A stretch of DNA of 64,000 nt from Siphlonurus alternatus (GCA_949825025.1 OX463778.1:54810364-54874363), one strand, 5' to 3'. Positions 1 to 11,508 are shown, numbered from the stretch's first letter. Numbers and translations: made by a program. Notes: generated by a model not told the origin, from the sequence alone.

Positions 1-257
1 TTATTTAACATTTAGCTGCATGAAGATAGAGCCGCCACAAAATTGTAGCGTGCAAATTATTTAGAGTCACGCTCCTAAATAATTCAGACGTGCGTGTACA
101 CAAATACACAAAAGATACGAGTTTCTTTCAAGTCAAGAAAAAAGGGGGACCCTGTATGTAAAATATGAAATGAAAGTTCAAACTGAGGGCATTGGCGGGT
201 ATAGCAAAAATGAAAAGTATTCCATTTCGCAATGACATTTTACATAATATTATACCA

Positions 258-675
258 TTAAGGGCATTGGGTGTAGCACCGGTAGTTGGCAACACTGACC
301 TATCTTCACCATGCTAATTTTTGGTCATTGCTCCTCGGAGTAATTTTTATGCTAGAGCTAAGCTGATTGCTGTAGTATCAAGATAATTAGTAGCCCAAGT
401 GCACAATTTGGCTAAATAAAGCCTGATTTAAAGAAAAGTATTTTTTAGTAATTTTTTAAATTTACATGCATTTTTCTAAAATATAAAAAAAATACTTTTC
501 TTTAAATCAGGCTTTATTTAGACAAATTGTGCACTTGGGCTACTAATTATCTTGATACTACAGCAATCAGCTTAGCTCTAGCATAAAAATTACTCCGAGG
601 AGCAATGACCAAAAATTAGCATGGTGAAGATAGGTCAGTGTTGCCAACTACCGGTGCTACACCCAATGCCCTTAA
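258..675. mobile_element. TTAA foldback MITE, GGGCATTGGGTG ends
   Basis: Near-perfect inverted repeat: TTAAGGGCATTGGGTG at the left is mirrored by CACCCAATGCCCTTAA at the right. Arms are about 180 bp around a short A/T-rich centre (about 440-490). TTAA flanks both ends. Internally distinct from the other TTAA elements here. Confidence 0.85.
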
Positions 676-1380
676 CATAAAAATCTATTTATCAGTATCA
701 TGATCATTTGCTTGCTTGCTTGTTGTATTCTAAATACTAATTATTATATACTTTTGGAATCAGCTAGCACTTTTTGAACACCCTTCAAATAATTTTATAA
801 AAAAAAAATTGTTCCACTATTGTTAATTTTTCAATAAATAATTCACGTCGACCTTGTCAATTTTATTCATTCAGTTTAAATTTTCATTGTAAAAACACAC
901 CCGCGTTTTAGTTCTTTCTATGACTCTCTGAAGACAAAATACAGTACGTCTCTATATGACAGGCACGGAGTTTGATTAAACTAAAGGAGAATACATAATT
1001 ACAATACCATCCTTGGTTTAACTAGCATGTAGATCTTTAAACGGAGTCTGTCGTTTGTAAATGGTGCATGATCGCAGAAAACGAAAGTTATGTCGGCTAC
1101 AGAAAATGTTGAGAAACGAGTCTGTAATATGCCAATGGTCCATCACAATGTTGGCTCATTATATGATGAGATGAGGCCGCAATTTTGTTTATAGTCGAAA
1201 TTAGAGCAAAAATAAATGTAAAGGTCTAACTTGCTCTCAAAGGAAAAAAGTGCAAAAATACTTCATTTTACCTCACAAAACAAGCACTTCACATATATTT
1301 ATATATATTTTGTATCTTGTAACTGGATGGAATTTCATAAAATATTAATAATATCTTTAAAACAGTTTTGTGTCAACACA
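676..1380. other. AT-rich intronic spacer
   Basis: No open frame of note, no inverted repeat and no recognisable element seen. Contains short A/T runs only. Confidence 0.5.
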
Positions 1381-1675
1381 TAATGGAGTATCGACCTCAT
1401 TTTTTTTTATGCAAATATAGACGATGCAAATTTAAGTTATGCCACTCTGATTTTTTTCTGCTTTTTTAAAAGCCAGAGAAATAATTGCTAAAAAGTTTTG
1501 CCGCGGTCGGGTTTGAACCCACGCCCCTTTTAAGCTCTATCAATGTCTCCGTACTTTCAATAATTTTTTAAAATTAGTTTTCGGACTCAAAAATCTTAAA
1601 AAAGTCAGAATAGCATAACTTTCTACCCTCTATCCATTTCTGCATGCAATAAAAAAATTTGAGATACACGTAATA
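1381..1675. mobile_element. Diverged copy of the TGGAGTATCGACC foldback family
   Basis: Starts TAATGGAGTATCGACCTCA. Its right half carries the family signatures TAGCATAACTT and CTCTATCCATTTCTGC, but the extreme right end is diverged. The centre holds a GTCGGGTTTGAACCC segment instead of the TGACGTCA core; the same insert type occurs in the copy at 12273-12598. Confidence 0.65.
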
Positions 1676-2443
1676 CTGTAATAATCATGTTAATTACGAT
1701 CAAATTACATCAAATAAAATGCATTACATTTTGCAAGCAGAAAGTCCCAGTTTGACTTCAGCAGTCTGAAGCGATGACGTCACGCTAGCCTACACAATGT
1801 TAATGGAATGTCACCTGCCCACACATCAGCGCTCGATTGAAATTACGCACTTAGATAACTCAATTAATTAAATTAACATGCAGCATAATTAACATATAAT
1901 AAGATTAATAAAAAGATGCAGACGAGTTTTGTGTTTCTGCTTTAATAATCGAGTTTTGAAAAAAAAGTTCAGAGCAAAATAGTTTGAATATACAAATTAA
2001 GTTTTTATTTAGCAGATACATAATTATTAATATACAGTACACATAAAATGAATATACAAATAAAAAAAATTAGAAATAATTAATTAATTATGTGACGTAT
2101 TAACATATAATGGGAACCCAGATGATGTTAATTAATGAAAAAGGTGCTGCCTCGATAATCAGAAACCAAATTTAATTCAAAGATGAATAGATTGACATGG
2201 ATAAACATTGACATAATTTTTTACTTGCATATTTAATGAGATACCTTCATTAATTTACATTATTATAATCGTGTGTTAATATTGCTTTGTGAATTTTATT
2301 AATCTTCATATATGCATAAAAAGCGATAATATTATTGCTACATTGTTTTCATTCACACTAAAACTATAAATGGTCTCTATTTTAAGATATCGTTTTCATG
2401 TTTCTGTTTCAAATGGAGAAGAGCTGTGGCTCTTATTTTCTAT
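1676..2443. other. AT-rich spacer
   Basis: Nothing recognised. A TGACGTCA octamer lies near 1776 in a slightly GC-richer patch without an open frame. Confidence 0.4.
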
Positions 2444-2556
2444 CACTACGTTTACATGACGGTGTTTTTAATGCGTATTCGTTGACGACGCCTCATAAGA
2501 ATAACATTATCCGTCGTCAACGAATACGCATTAAACGTCGTCATGTAAACGTAGTG
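2444..2556. mobile_element. Small palindromic MITE, CACTACGTTTACATGA ends
   Basis: Ends CACTACGTTTACATGA / TCATGTAAACGTAGTG with roughly 45-bp arms (GCGTATTCGTTGACGACG and its complement) around a short loop. The CACTA-like tip could suggest the CMC superfamily, but no clear target duplication was found. Confidence 0.7.
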
Positions 2557-2900
2557 AATGTATATTTTCAGGTCATGGTTTAAAATGTATATAATATAAT
2601 ATAATTTTAGGGAATAATATTATATAAATAGAATATAATAATTTTATATATTTCTTTGTATCTATAAAAAATATTAAGCTTCCAATTTTAAATATATTTC
2701 AAGTGAATATTTCTTGTTAATACACTTTTATAATTTAAAATAATAATTAATCTAAACTTCATATGAAAAGTGAATTATGTAACGACTGTAATGCTAATGC
2801 TAACCGGCCATTAAGATTAAGACGCTACTGTTTATAAATAAAGATATATTTAAAAAAAAAAAACGCTAGCTGATGATCTTCGATTGTGCAACCACGGTAA

Positions 2901-3068
2901 TTTATTCCTGCACCTGCTGAGAACATACTCGTGACCAGCGCTGTACCTGATGTTACGCCACTTGAACGACGCATCTCTCATTGTGCGTGGGAGGACCAAC
3001 AGCCTTGCAAGGCTGACAAAATATCAACATTTGATGGCACCCTGTTGTTTTCTACTAACACGACGTGA
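2901..3068 (+). other. Unidentified open segment, coding-like
   Basis: A 55-codon frame between stops with better-than-local GC, including TPLERRISHCAWEDQQPCK. It has no ATG and may be an exon fragment or a decayed transposon frame. No family recognised. A foldback element begins at its 3' edge. Confidence 0.2.
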
Positions 3069-3284
3069 TAATAATTATTGAAAGTTAAGTTGACACCCTT
3101 GAATCCTTAATAAAAAGGATAGAACCGAGACGCCTATTGACGCGACTCCAGGGGGCGTGGCCACACTTTCAATAATTATTTAAAAATAGTTCTAGATTTC
3201 AAAGAAATCTGAAAAAAAATCAGAGCAGCATAATTTGGTACCCTCTATTCATTTCTGCAATAACAAAATTTCATGTATGTTTCC
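3066..3284. mobile_element. Foldback family copy, partial
   Basis: Contains TTCAATAATTATTTAAAAATAG, split here as TTCAATAATTATT and AAAAATAG, then ATCTGAAAAAAAATCAGAG and CCCTCTATTCATTTCTGC, the right half of the GAAATGGATAGAGGG family. Its core is a GGGGGCGTGGCC segment, also seen at 35560-35960. Confidence 0.55.
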
Positions 3285-3289
3285 ATTGA

Positions 3290-3490
3290 ATTCTTGGCAT
3301 TAAAGAAAATTTTTAGAAGAAAATAAGCCCTTGAATCATTATCATCAGAAGACCCCTAAATGAAGGGGTAGGAGATGTTTTCAAGTTAATGGCTTTAAGA
3401 GTTACATATAAAAAAATCAAAATTTCTAACATGGTGTCTTATGGAGAAAAAATGCCAGTTCGGAACACTTGCAGAATATATTGTGATATT
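3290..3490 (+). mobile_element. Partial copy of the GAGGCTTCAAGT family
   Basis: Shares AGACCCCTAAATGAAGGGG, TAGGAGATGTTT and TTTCTAACATGGTG with the arm at 50655-50922. Diverged and lacking a clear terminus. Confidence 0.6.
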
Positions 3491-3821
3491 GTAAGTGCAA
3501 GCAAACCTTTTTTAAACCTTTTTTCGTTAATTGAAATCTTATGTACTTTGTCCATTCTGCATGACATTGTTTATTGTCATTTTAGAGGCAGAAAAACCAA
3601 AAGACATTTAAATTTATTTTTATAATAATTACTACAAATTCTCTACAGGGGCAATAAAAAAGTAATGATATTTTGTTACAAGAAATTCAAATCTGACAAG
3701 GTTGATGGGCCATAAAATTAAGTACGCAAAAAGTTGCAGTTGTATTTCCTAAAATCAATGCCAGTAAATTTAAAATACAAACATTTCGTCAAGTTAGTCG
3801 AATTTTGAGCAATTATTTTTT

Positions 3822-4000
3822 TTTTTTTGTGAAAAAGATACTGATTTGACTAAAAGTTTATATCTTATAAATGCTGAAAATCTAAAAAAAAAAAAAAAAA
3901 AAAAACACTGAATTTGGTTTAATTTTTTCCATGGAAAATTATTTCATGGAAGGTTTGCTGAAATTTTCAGAGTGGTTCACCATCTACTAAGCTCACTGAC
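3822..4000 (-). repeat. Dispersed repeat, copy 1 (partner at 63147-63345)
   Basis: On the minus strand it reads GAGCTTAGTAGATGGTGAAC, CACTCTGAAAATTTCAGC, a poly(T) run and AATCAGTATCTTTTTCAC, collinear with 63147-63345 on the plus strand. Includes an A(20)-type run near 3885-3905. Confidence 0.7.
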
Positions 4001-4148
4001 ATAAACAAATATTATTATTATAATCTTTGGATACGCACTACTCAAATAAGTTTCATAGCCCCTGGCAAATTAATTGCTCCAATTCGGTACATCGCAGTAA
4101 ATAGGACAAAAGGCTAACAGTTCCCAGCAGTAGCGCTGATAAGGCATG

Positions 4149-4889
4149 TACAGGGTGTTTACTTTGATTTGAACGTTTTAAAGTGATAATTAAGGAATGA
4201 AGTTCGATGGTAATATAGACATGTCATACATCAAATTAAAGCTTACATTTTAACATTTTCAAAACTTGCATCATAAATTACATGTGCGGACTTGTCTGTT
4301 TTTGAGACGAAAAAGAAACAAAAATTAGCTGTTTTTTTCTTCAAATATCGGTGGTAACATGACATTAAATGGCATTTTAATGTGACTGATCGCAACGTGG
4401 AAACTTGTCAGGATGAACGCCACATGCATCTTCAAATTTTGTCAATGAACCAGAAACAGAAATGGAATGGTTCAAATTCGTAGAGAAACCACATTGTGGT
4501 AAAAAGCGTTACCCCTGAATGGGAAAAGTGCAATTTTTGTTTAAATGGTCACCCATCCAACCACAAAACAGTCTTGTGTTGCTTTACTTTGGTGATCTAA
4601 GGAAAATTGACCAAACGCATTACATATCACTCCCACACCAACCTTGCAATCCAGTGAAGGATTCAAAAGTTAATTTCATGTTACCACCGATATTTGAACA
4701 AAAAAACAGCTCATTTTTGTTTCTTTTTCGTCTCAAAAAAAGACAAGTCCGCACATGTAATTTATGATGCAAGTTTTGAAAATGTTATAATGTAAGCTTT
4801 AATTTGATGTATGACATGTCTATATTACCATCAAACTTCATTCCTTAAGTATCACTTTAAAACGTTCAAATCAAAGTAAACACCCTGTA
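4149..4889. mobile_element. Tc1/mariner-like element with roughly 220-bp inverted repeats
   Basis: TA|CAGGGTGTTTACTTTG at the left is mirrored by CAAAGTAAACACCCTG|TA at the right. Arms run about 4149-4370 and 4668-4889. The TA flanks and CAGGG tips suggest Tc1/mariner. The 300-bp centre carries, on its minus strand, a block shared with 26625-26735, and in plus frame FVNEPETEMEWFKF. No DDE transposase domain is visible. Confidence 0.8.
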
Positions 4890-5188
4890 TCTATCTATCT
4901 ATACACAGTGCGAGCTTTACACGAGATTTATTGGGTGACGCACTTATACGTAAGAATTGTATCACAATCGCCGTATTATACATGTTACGTGAAATTCGTA
5001 CGTTGTGTGCGTCATACGGGCTTGTGTAGATTTTATTTATCGGAAAAAAAAAAGAAGGAAAACATATAGCAATAAACAATAAGCATTTAGGATACAATGC
5101 ATGAATTATTGCACAAAAGGGACAAAAATGTGTCGAAAAAATCAATAAAGATTTTCTTTTTTTAAAAAATAGAAATTGTTTAAAATCA

Positions 5189-5300
5189 GATGCGTGGTTG
5201 CTAAACAGCATTAATTTAATTAATTAATGCTATTTAGCAACCATCCATGAGTAATATGTACGACGTAATATGCGATTAAATGACATTATTGGGCGTACTT
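5189..5300 (+). repeat. Dispersed repeat with small palindrome, copy 1
   Basis: GTTTAAAATCAGATG precedes a palindrome (GGTTGCTAAACAGCATTAA and complement, 5194-5243), followed by GCGATTAAATGACATTATTG. The same two flanking blocks recur at 22690-22800, where the middle differs. Confidence 0.5.
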
Positions 5301-5704
5301 TGTATATATATATACGATAATGCTTTCCACATATATAGGGTAAATTGAAGGTAAAAAATTCAATTAAATCTAAGGTGACAATTAACGTCATCATTGTAAT
5401 TAAAATATAAAATATCGAAAATAAACCTATTATAAAAAGACGTTTACCGAAGCTGGGAATTTTCTGCAGCATTTTTTTTTGTTTGTGTTTGTTTTTTAAT
5501 AAATAACAAAACTTGCATTAACTCTCTAATAATAATAATTTAATAATCATATGACATGTATTCAAAAATATCTTAATAATCAAATTTAGTCAAAAGAGAA
5601 TACACTAGCTGCATAAAGGTTTCAAAGCATACAATAAATAGTTCAAAGAATACAATGGTTGAAACCAAATAAAAAAAAAAACTCTCGCATTAGCAATACA
5701 CTCC
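5301..5704. other. AT-rich spacer
   Basis: Nothing recognised. A minus-strand open run of 80 codons overlaps it but is low-complexity and hydrophobic, as random AT-rich sequence gives. Confidence 0.4.
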
Positions 5705-5978
5705 AGAGTTGAAATATAATTCATCTTTTATTCGCTATTAAGCTCTCCTCTCGTCTTTTCTCGTCTTATTTTGCACCATTTTAGAGGAAAAAGAGAGGGG
5801 AAAAGACGATATTACGTATTTTTTTCTTTTCTTGAGCATAAAATGTCAGAAATATTGTCTTCATTTCATCCTCAGTTTGAGCGAAGAGGAATTAAAATGT
5901 ATTTTAGAGGTAAAAATATTAGGTTTAGACGTGTCGTGTAAAAGATGAATGAGTTAAAGACGTAATTTTTCAACTAGG
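5705..5978 (+). mobile_element. CCCGAGTTGAAA family element, copy 1
   Basis: Roughly 245-bp nonautonomous element: AGTTGAAAT at the start and TTTTTCAACTAGG at the end. In between it has AAGCTCTCCTCTCGTC, GAGCATAAAATGT, TTTCATCCTCA, TTGAGCGAAGAGGAA and TTTAGACGTGT. Six other copies occur in the window in both orientations. Confidence 0.75.
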
Positions 5979-6084
5979 ATAGAGCCTGTATAATAATGAT
6001 ATAATACTGAATGTATTTGTAGTCTAATGAATATTTATACTGTTTATTAAGTCTCAGCAAAAATTAAAAGAAAATATATATATA
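5979..6084. other. Short AT-rich spacer
   Basis: Nothing recognised. Confidence 0.3.
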
Positions 6085-6240
6085 TTAATACGATCGACAT
6101 CAGCGCTCGCTTTTAATCAGTTCGCTACCGATCTCCGCGCGATCTACCCGCGCGGCGTGCGGCCGATGCGTTTTTGCGGCGGCGTTAGACGGCGTCAGAT
6201 CGGAAGGCGCTCGCTCTGCGCTGAGCCGGCTAACGTGTCA
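6085..6240. other. CpG-rich island inside intron 2
   Basis: About 150 bp unusually rich in CG dinucleotides (CTCCGCGCGATCTACCCGCG, GCGGCGGCGTTAGACGGCG) with abrupt edges into AT-rich DNA. Several frames are open by composition, none recognisable. It could be a 5' end of a transposon, a promoter or an exon relic. Confidence 0.4.
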
Positions 6241-6860
6241 AATCATTGTACCTAACGTGATAAAAACAATACTATGTGACAATTTCTATGCAATGCAGTT
6301 ATTATTATTATAAATAACTATAAATAATAATAAAATAATTAAAATTATTATTAAATTTTATAATCTAATTTAACTAACTGTAAGCTATAATAAATATAAA
6401 TAATACAGTCTCGTAAAAAAAAAGTGTGACTTTTTATGTCAGTTTCGCTTCGATCACAATCATCATAATGCATTAATTATGTTATGAAATATGAAATAAT
6501 GCAATTATATAATATAGCTGCATTGCATGCAAAATAATTCGCAATAAAGCATGTGGAGAATTTATATTACAATTACTAAAAAAAACATATAGTATATATT
6601 AATCAAACCGTCCCAATCAAACGCTATTATTATTATATTTATAAAAATTATGTAAAAAACACTGGGAATGCAAATTTACATTCATAATATATTTTTATTT
6701 CTTACTTGCATGTTGCTAATTCAAAATTCTATTTTAATTTAAGTTTTTCTTTCCAAAGCTGCATGTAAATTTGGTAATCATAATCTGGCGCAATTAAATC
6801 ACTGGCACAATAACTTCCACGTTTCGACCTGGTAAATAAAGGTATTAGTTCTGTTCGCAA
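6241..6860. other. AT-rich spacer
   Basis: TAATAA-rich sequence, no frame or repeat recognised. Confidence 0.4.
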
Positions 6861-6951
6861 ATACACAATTAAATCGATTTTTATTAATGAACCTTATGTA
6901 CATGGAACATAAGGTTCATTAATAAAAATCGATTCTTTCTGATTGTGTATA
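6861..6951. mobile_element. 90-bp palindrome (minimal MITE)
   Basis: ATACACAATTAAATCGATTT is mirrored by AATCGATTCTTTCTGATTGTGTAT around ACCTTATGTACATGGAACATAAGGT, given here as arm motifs ACCTTATGT and ACATAAGGT. It would fold into one long hairpin. Confidence 0.65.
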
Positions 6952-7202
6952 TTTATAATACGTAGAGAGCTTAATTATGTATAATCGGTTAACATTTTTT
7001 CGGTTAACATTTTTTTTTCTTGTAGGTAATTCGCTTCTAAATTGTTATATTTATTATTCTCTAACTTCTAACAACTGAAACCGTATTAAATATGTATTGG
7101 GTTATAATTATAACACACAATACATCGTAATATTATAACATTAATTTGTTTACACGTAATATAATATGTATATAATATATATGATAATATATAATATTAA
7201 AA

Positions 7203-7354
7203 TATTCGACTTTTATTTGCGGTCAAAGCGGCCAGCTCACGTGACTACCGAGGTCACACAAAAGTTTGTGAATGATTTCCGGCGCTCGTCTTATCGCCGT
7301 GACTCACCTTCTCCCGTCAAAACTTTTATACATGAACTAAACGACCAGCTATAG
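7203..7354 (+). pseudogene. Possible transposase DNA-binding fragment
   Basis: The open frame ending at 7354 reads VTTEVTQKFVNDF, then RRSSYRRDSPSP and VKTFIHELNDQL. The spacing of aromatic and basic residues resembles the helix-turn-helix of insect transposon proteins (E-V-x-x-x-F, then a second helix). The resemblance is weak and unaligned. A SINE starts at its 3' edge. Confidence 0.25.
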
Positions 7355-7600
7355 ATAAGCCACGTTGGCCTAGTGCAAGTATGCCCGCCTCGCATGCAAT
7401 AGGCTCCAGGTTCAAAACCTACCTCCAGCACGACTTTTCCACCAACCGGGGGGCAGTGGAAGAGGAACACGAGACAGGGTGAGTTTTTTAATTTTGAAAT
7501 TGAAAACTACCCCGAACAAAAAATACACGGCAAAAATTGCCATGTACTTTTCATTCGGGGGGCTCTCGCACTCGCTAACATGAGAGGCATGCAGGATTTT
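7355..7600 (+). mobile_element. tRNA-derived SINE
   Basis: Carries an RNA polymerase III A box (TGGCCTAGTG, 7366-7375) and B box (GGTTCAAAACC, 7409-7419) 43 bp apart, the spacing of a tRNA gene. GCCCGCCTCGCATGC lies between them. It is not a functional tRNA: no acceptor stem closes it, and it runs into a tRNA-unrelated body with a self-complementary stretch around TACACGGCAAAAATTGCCATG, given here as GGCAAAAATTGCC. The right boundary is uncertain. Confidence 0.75.
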
Positions 7601-7838
7601 TCAATGAGCAAAACTCTACCTTCAATACAGCGATACAGCCGTTTGGAGCACAACTTTATAATTTACTATCACAAAATAATTCAACGGGGGAAAAAAAAAA
7701 TAATAATAATGCTCGCGGGCTTATTTGTTAGTTATTTATTTTTTTTTAAATTTATTGTACCAAACTAAAAAAACTGCAATAAAAGAATATATTTTTTATT
7801 ATGCTTCATTTTTGGTTACTTTAATTTAATTTCTCTAA

Positions 7839-8018
7839 AATCAAGCAAGAGTTGTGCTTCAAGTGGTGGCTCTATCCTTGGAAGGAAGGGTCAAGCAAGT
7901 TTTCCTCGTTGAAAAATACAAACCACATGCCAATCAGCTAGACGAGTGCAAGACCCCAGTCAAGAAATTACCTGAAAGAAAAAAAAACATGCGAGGACCT
8001 ACTTACATGCCTAACTAA
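7839..8018 (+). other. Unidentified coding-like open frame
   Basis: 59 codons between stops without an ATG, with low-bias protein-like content: VVLQVVALSLEGRVKQVFL, then VEKYKPHANQLDECK and TPVKKLPERK. Composition and hydrophobic/charged patterning look like genuine protein rather than AT-rich noise. The sense strand is opposite to the host gene. No homolog recalled; it may be a processed gene fragment or an exon of a nested gene. Splice sites are not convincing. Confidence 0.35.
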
Positions 8019-8513
8019 AAATAGGAAAAAATGAAACTTGAAAATAAAAATTAATTAAAATATTTTATGTTGTAATAAAAATTATTCAAGACGGAGGTTT
8101 TCTAAGAAATGCTCCATTTCTGATTTTCCTCCGTAAGGCTCCACAAAATATATTACTGTATGTATTACCTATATTATAATATTGATTGAGAGTTTTGTTG
8201 AATTTAAGGAGGACGATTTCCGAGATCACAAATTGACAACTGAAATTATTTTCTTAAAGTTTTCTGAATTATTTGTAGAAAATTAAGAAAAACGCAATAG
8301 ATTATTTTTTACTAAAATATTATTTCTATTATAAATAATTGATAAATTGGTTTTTAACAGGCGGCGTTCTTTAAAATCGTATAATGGAACAATAATAAAT
8401 TTTAATTTTAAGGCATACAGTATGTAAATTATATGGGAGAGATTTTCTCAACACGATGAATTATACATAACTACCAACTTGCTTCAAATCTAAATCCTTT
8501 ATTGCAGTCTATG

Positions 8514-8871
8514 TTAAGGGGAAGGTAACACGCCCAATGTTAAACAAAAATCCTTGACATGAAAATTATGAAAAAAATATAAAATGTTCTCCTCTACATC
8601 CCCTATCAGTAGCTAAAATATCAGGTGTACGAATTCGAGCTAGTTTTTGAGTTAATAATTTTTAAAGTTGACTAATTTAACATGCAGAAATGGAACTTCC
8701 ATATGTTAAGTTAGTCAACTTTGAAAATTAATAACTCAAAAACTAGCTCGTTTTTGTATACCTAATATTTTACCTACTGATAGGGATAGGAGAATATTTT
8801 AATTTTTTATTCATAACTTTCATGTGAGGGATTTTTTTATATAACATTAAGCGTTTTACCTTAACCCTTTA
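8514..8871. mobile_element. TTAA foldback MITE, group with CTCCTCTACATCCCC core
   Basis: Left end TTAAGGGGAAGGTAACACG; the right end is decayed (TTTTACCTTAACCC). Core motifs GTTCTCCTCTACATCCCC, TATCAGTAG and GAGCTAGTTTTTGAGTTA are mirrored around AACATGCAGAAATGGAAC. Same core as 17638-18128, 46006-46378 and 48560-48915. Confidence 0.8.
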
Positions 8872-9005
8872 CAATTAAATGCATGCTTGCTTTCTTGTGC
8901 TTTTTATTAATAAGCTAATCACATAAGTAAAGCTATAATACAACATGCATGAGAACATATAACAAGAAAGGATGTTAAGAAATGTATAAAACGACTTAAA
9001 TGCCA

Positions 9006-9398
9006 TTAAGGTAGAGATAACGCCGAACAGCTGATCGACGTAATGCCCTTTGATTAACATGCAAACCTTAGCAAATTGACAAAAATTCTGAAATTTTTTT
9101 GAGAGGCAGATATTAGTGCCTTAAAGCCATAGAAAAAATTTCAAAACGATTTAACGAGCCGATTTTTTTTAATTAATTTTTTTAATTTTCAGCATAGGGC
9201 TTTCCCATGGAGAGCCAAACTAAAAAATTAATTTAAAAAAAGCGGATCGTAAAATGTTTTTGAAACTTTTGCTATGGCTTTTAGGCACTAATATCTGCCT
9301 CTCAAAAAAATTTCAGAATTTTTGTCAATTTGCTAAGGTTTACATGTTAATCAAAGGGGATTACGTCAAACAGCTGTTCGACGTTATCTCTACCTTAA
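9006..9398. mobile_element. TTAA foldback MITE, GGTAGAGATAAC ends
   Basis: TTAAGGTAGAGATAAC is mirrored by GTTATCTCTACCTTAA with TTAA on both sides. Core motifs TTTGATTAACATG, CTTAGCAAATTGAC and GAGAGGCAGATATTAG are mirrored. Core like 41317-41709, but ends like 46006-46378. Confidence 0.85.
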
Positions 9399-11508
9399 TA
9401 TTCATGCAGTAATATATAAATTTTGGTTTTGCTATTATATATAATATATTATTTATATTTATGGATTAAATAATCATTAGTTTATTTACCTAAAAATATA
9501 ACACCAAACAATTCAGGGAAAGAGTGAATAAATTAAATAATTAAATATATATATATATATAAAAATACGAAACTGATATTAGAGTGTTTGAATAAAAATC
9601 TTTATGGATTGATTGATATAATCTGCACGTCCTTTTTCGTTTTCTTTAATCTTCGAGGCGTTCTTTTATTGCCTTGCATTGTAAAATTGCCTACTTATCT
9701 CTTTCAAAACTGGCGAATATATTAGTTGTAGAATATCGAAGGAACCGGGGCTTGCTATTAATTGCATGCATGATCATTGTAATAAAATTAATTAATAGTA
9801 ACAAATTAAGAATTTTAATTAAACTTGCACGTATATTTATTTTTGTTAATAACCTAATTTAACACTAATTAGTCTTCGGTATTCCTTTTTAACTAGTACA
9901 TTATAGTTTTTTTTTGCAATATTTCTATATCTATATAAGTTACATAATTTTAAAGTAAACAATGGAGAATGTATAATATATACGTATAGCTTCTTTCCGC
10001 TATGGTAAAAAATTACTAATTAACGTGCAAATTTGTTAAGAATTTAATTAGATAGAATATATAGCCTCTAAATTCCATTGTTAAAAAAATGCACTTGTAT
10101 AAATATACTTAGTTTGCAAACTATACTTTAAATAATTTATCTATTTATTTTCCCTTAACAAGCAACGTTTGTATACTTTCACACCTAAAATAATGATAAT
10201 ATATTTTATATTATATGAAAAGATAGAATACTTATATCTCCTTCATCCTCTTGCAGTGATATAAATAATAATAATAGAATTTTATTTTATATTTTTAATA
10301 ATTTTATTATAATAATTAAAAGTTCAACACCTTAAACAATTGTTATAGTATATTGCTGTGCATGCAATCAAAAAGCAATATAAAAATTATGAAAAATATT
10401 AAAAATGCACAAAGAAGGGGACGATGCTCAAAGTAAAAAATGACAAAAGCAAAATAACCGAAAGTACAAATTCAAAATGTTATAAATAAAAAAGTCAAAC
10501 ACCATAACTCAAAATTTAAGCAATGCAAAATGTAAGCAAATCCAAAAGTCAAAACTCTTTTAACTCAAAATTCATTTAACTCAAAATTCTCTCAACACAA
10601 ACAGGTTGAGGGAAGCATGCCACCTAGTGGCCATCATAGGTACCGACACGTAAAAAGGCTTGCGATGACCCGAAATTGCATTGCGTAGCGTCGAAATCAT
10701 ATCGCCCAAAATAATCGATTGCTGCAAGTAGCGGGATATTTTCCCTTTTAGACGTAGTTGCACTGCTTAACACTAGATGACAATTGCGTTCACAGGTAAA
10801 TTTTTTTATACATTTTTTTGCTATTTTGCAAGATGCAAGAGCCGATCAGTGTTATGAGAACTTTCGGACAGGTTGGTAGTATAGTTTGACTGCCGACGAG
10901 TGATATGATTGTGCTCGTTATTTTATTCGTGCATGTTTAATAGTGTGGATTTTGTGATTTTTAATTAGTGCACGCAGTTTTCGGTTCTTTTAATTTAAAT
11001 GCCTAAATTAAAAATGTACGCGTATGTGTTTCTGGCAACAATTAAATTGATTTGCGTATATATATGCAGGTGTCCAGGTGAAGGGAAATAATATTATCTT
11101 TAAATTTTAATATAAAATTACTTCATATATTATCTATATTTTATATATTACAGATATCGTTCGCATGCGATGCAGCTTAATTATGTTTTATTATACTATA
11201 ATATGTTTTTGTATATTATATAAAATATATATTATAATTAACTGAAATGAAATTTTATTTGATAATTAAAGCGTTCGCTATAATAAATAAGAAAATATTA
11301 TACATCGTGAGTATTTTTTGGTATATTCACGACATTCAAATCGTATAATATAAAATTACATATTTGAATTTTTTATTTGTATTAATTGCATTTAATATAA
11401 TAAAATAAAATATGTATATTTATATATAATACATATGTTATGTAAAAAATTTTACTCTTCAGTATAGTGACAGGTTATAATAGACATATACGGTATTATT
11501 ATACATAT
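9399..11508. other. AT-rich spacer without recognised genes
   Basis: Contains an (AT) run near 9545-9562. 10380-10570 is A-rich with repeated CTCAAAAT / TTCAAAAT-type words. 10580-10780 is a slightly GC-richer patch whose 60-codon minus frame is not recognised. Confidence 0.45.

Noticed and set aside
4891..5472. 106- and 80-codon minus-strand frames
   Set aside because: Phe/Ile/Lys-rich, no motif, partly formed by the palindrome at 5194-5243.
7355..7440. Functional tRNA gene
   Set aside because: A and B boxes are present, but acceptor and T stems do not pair; interpreted as a SINE head.
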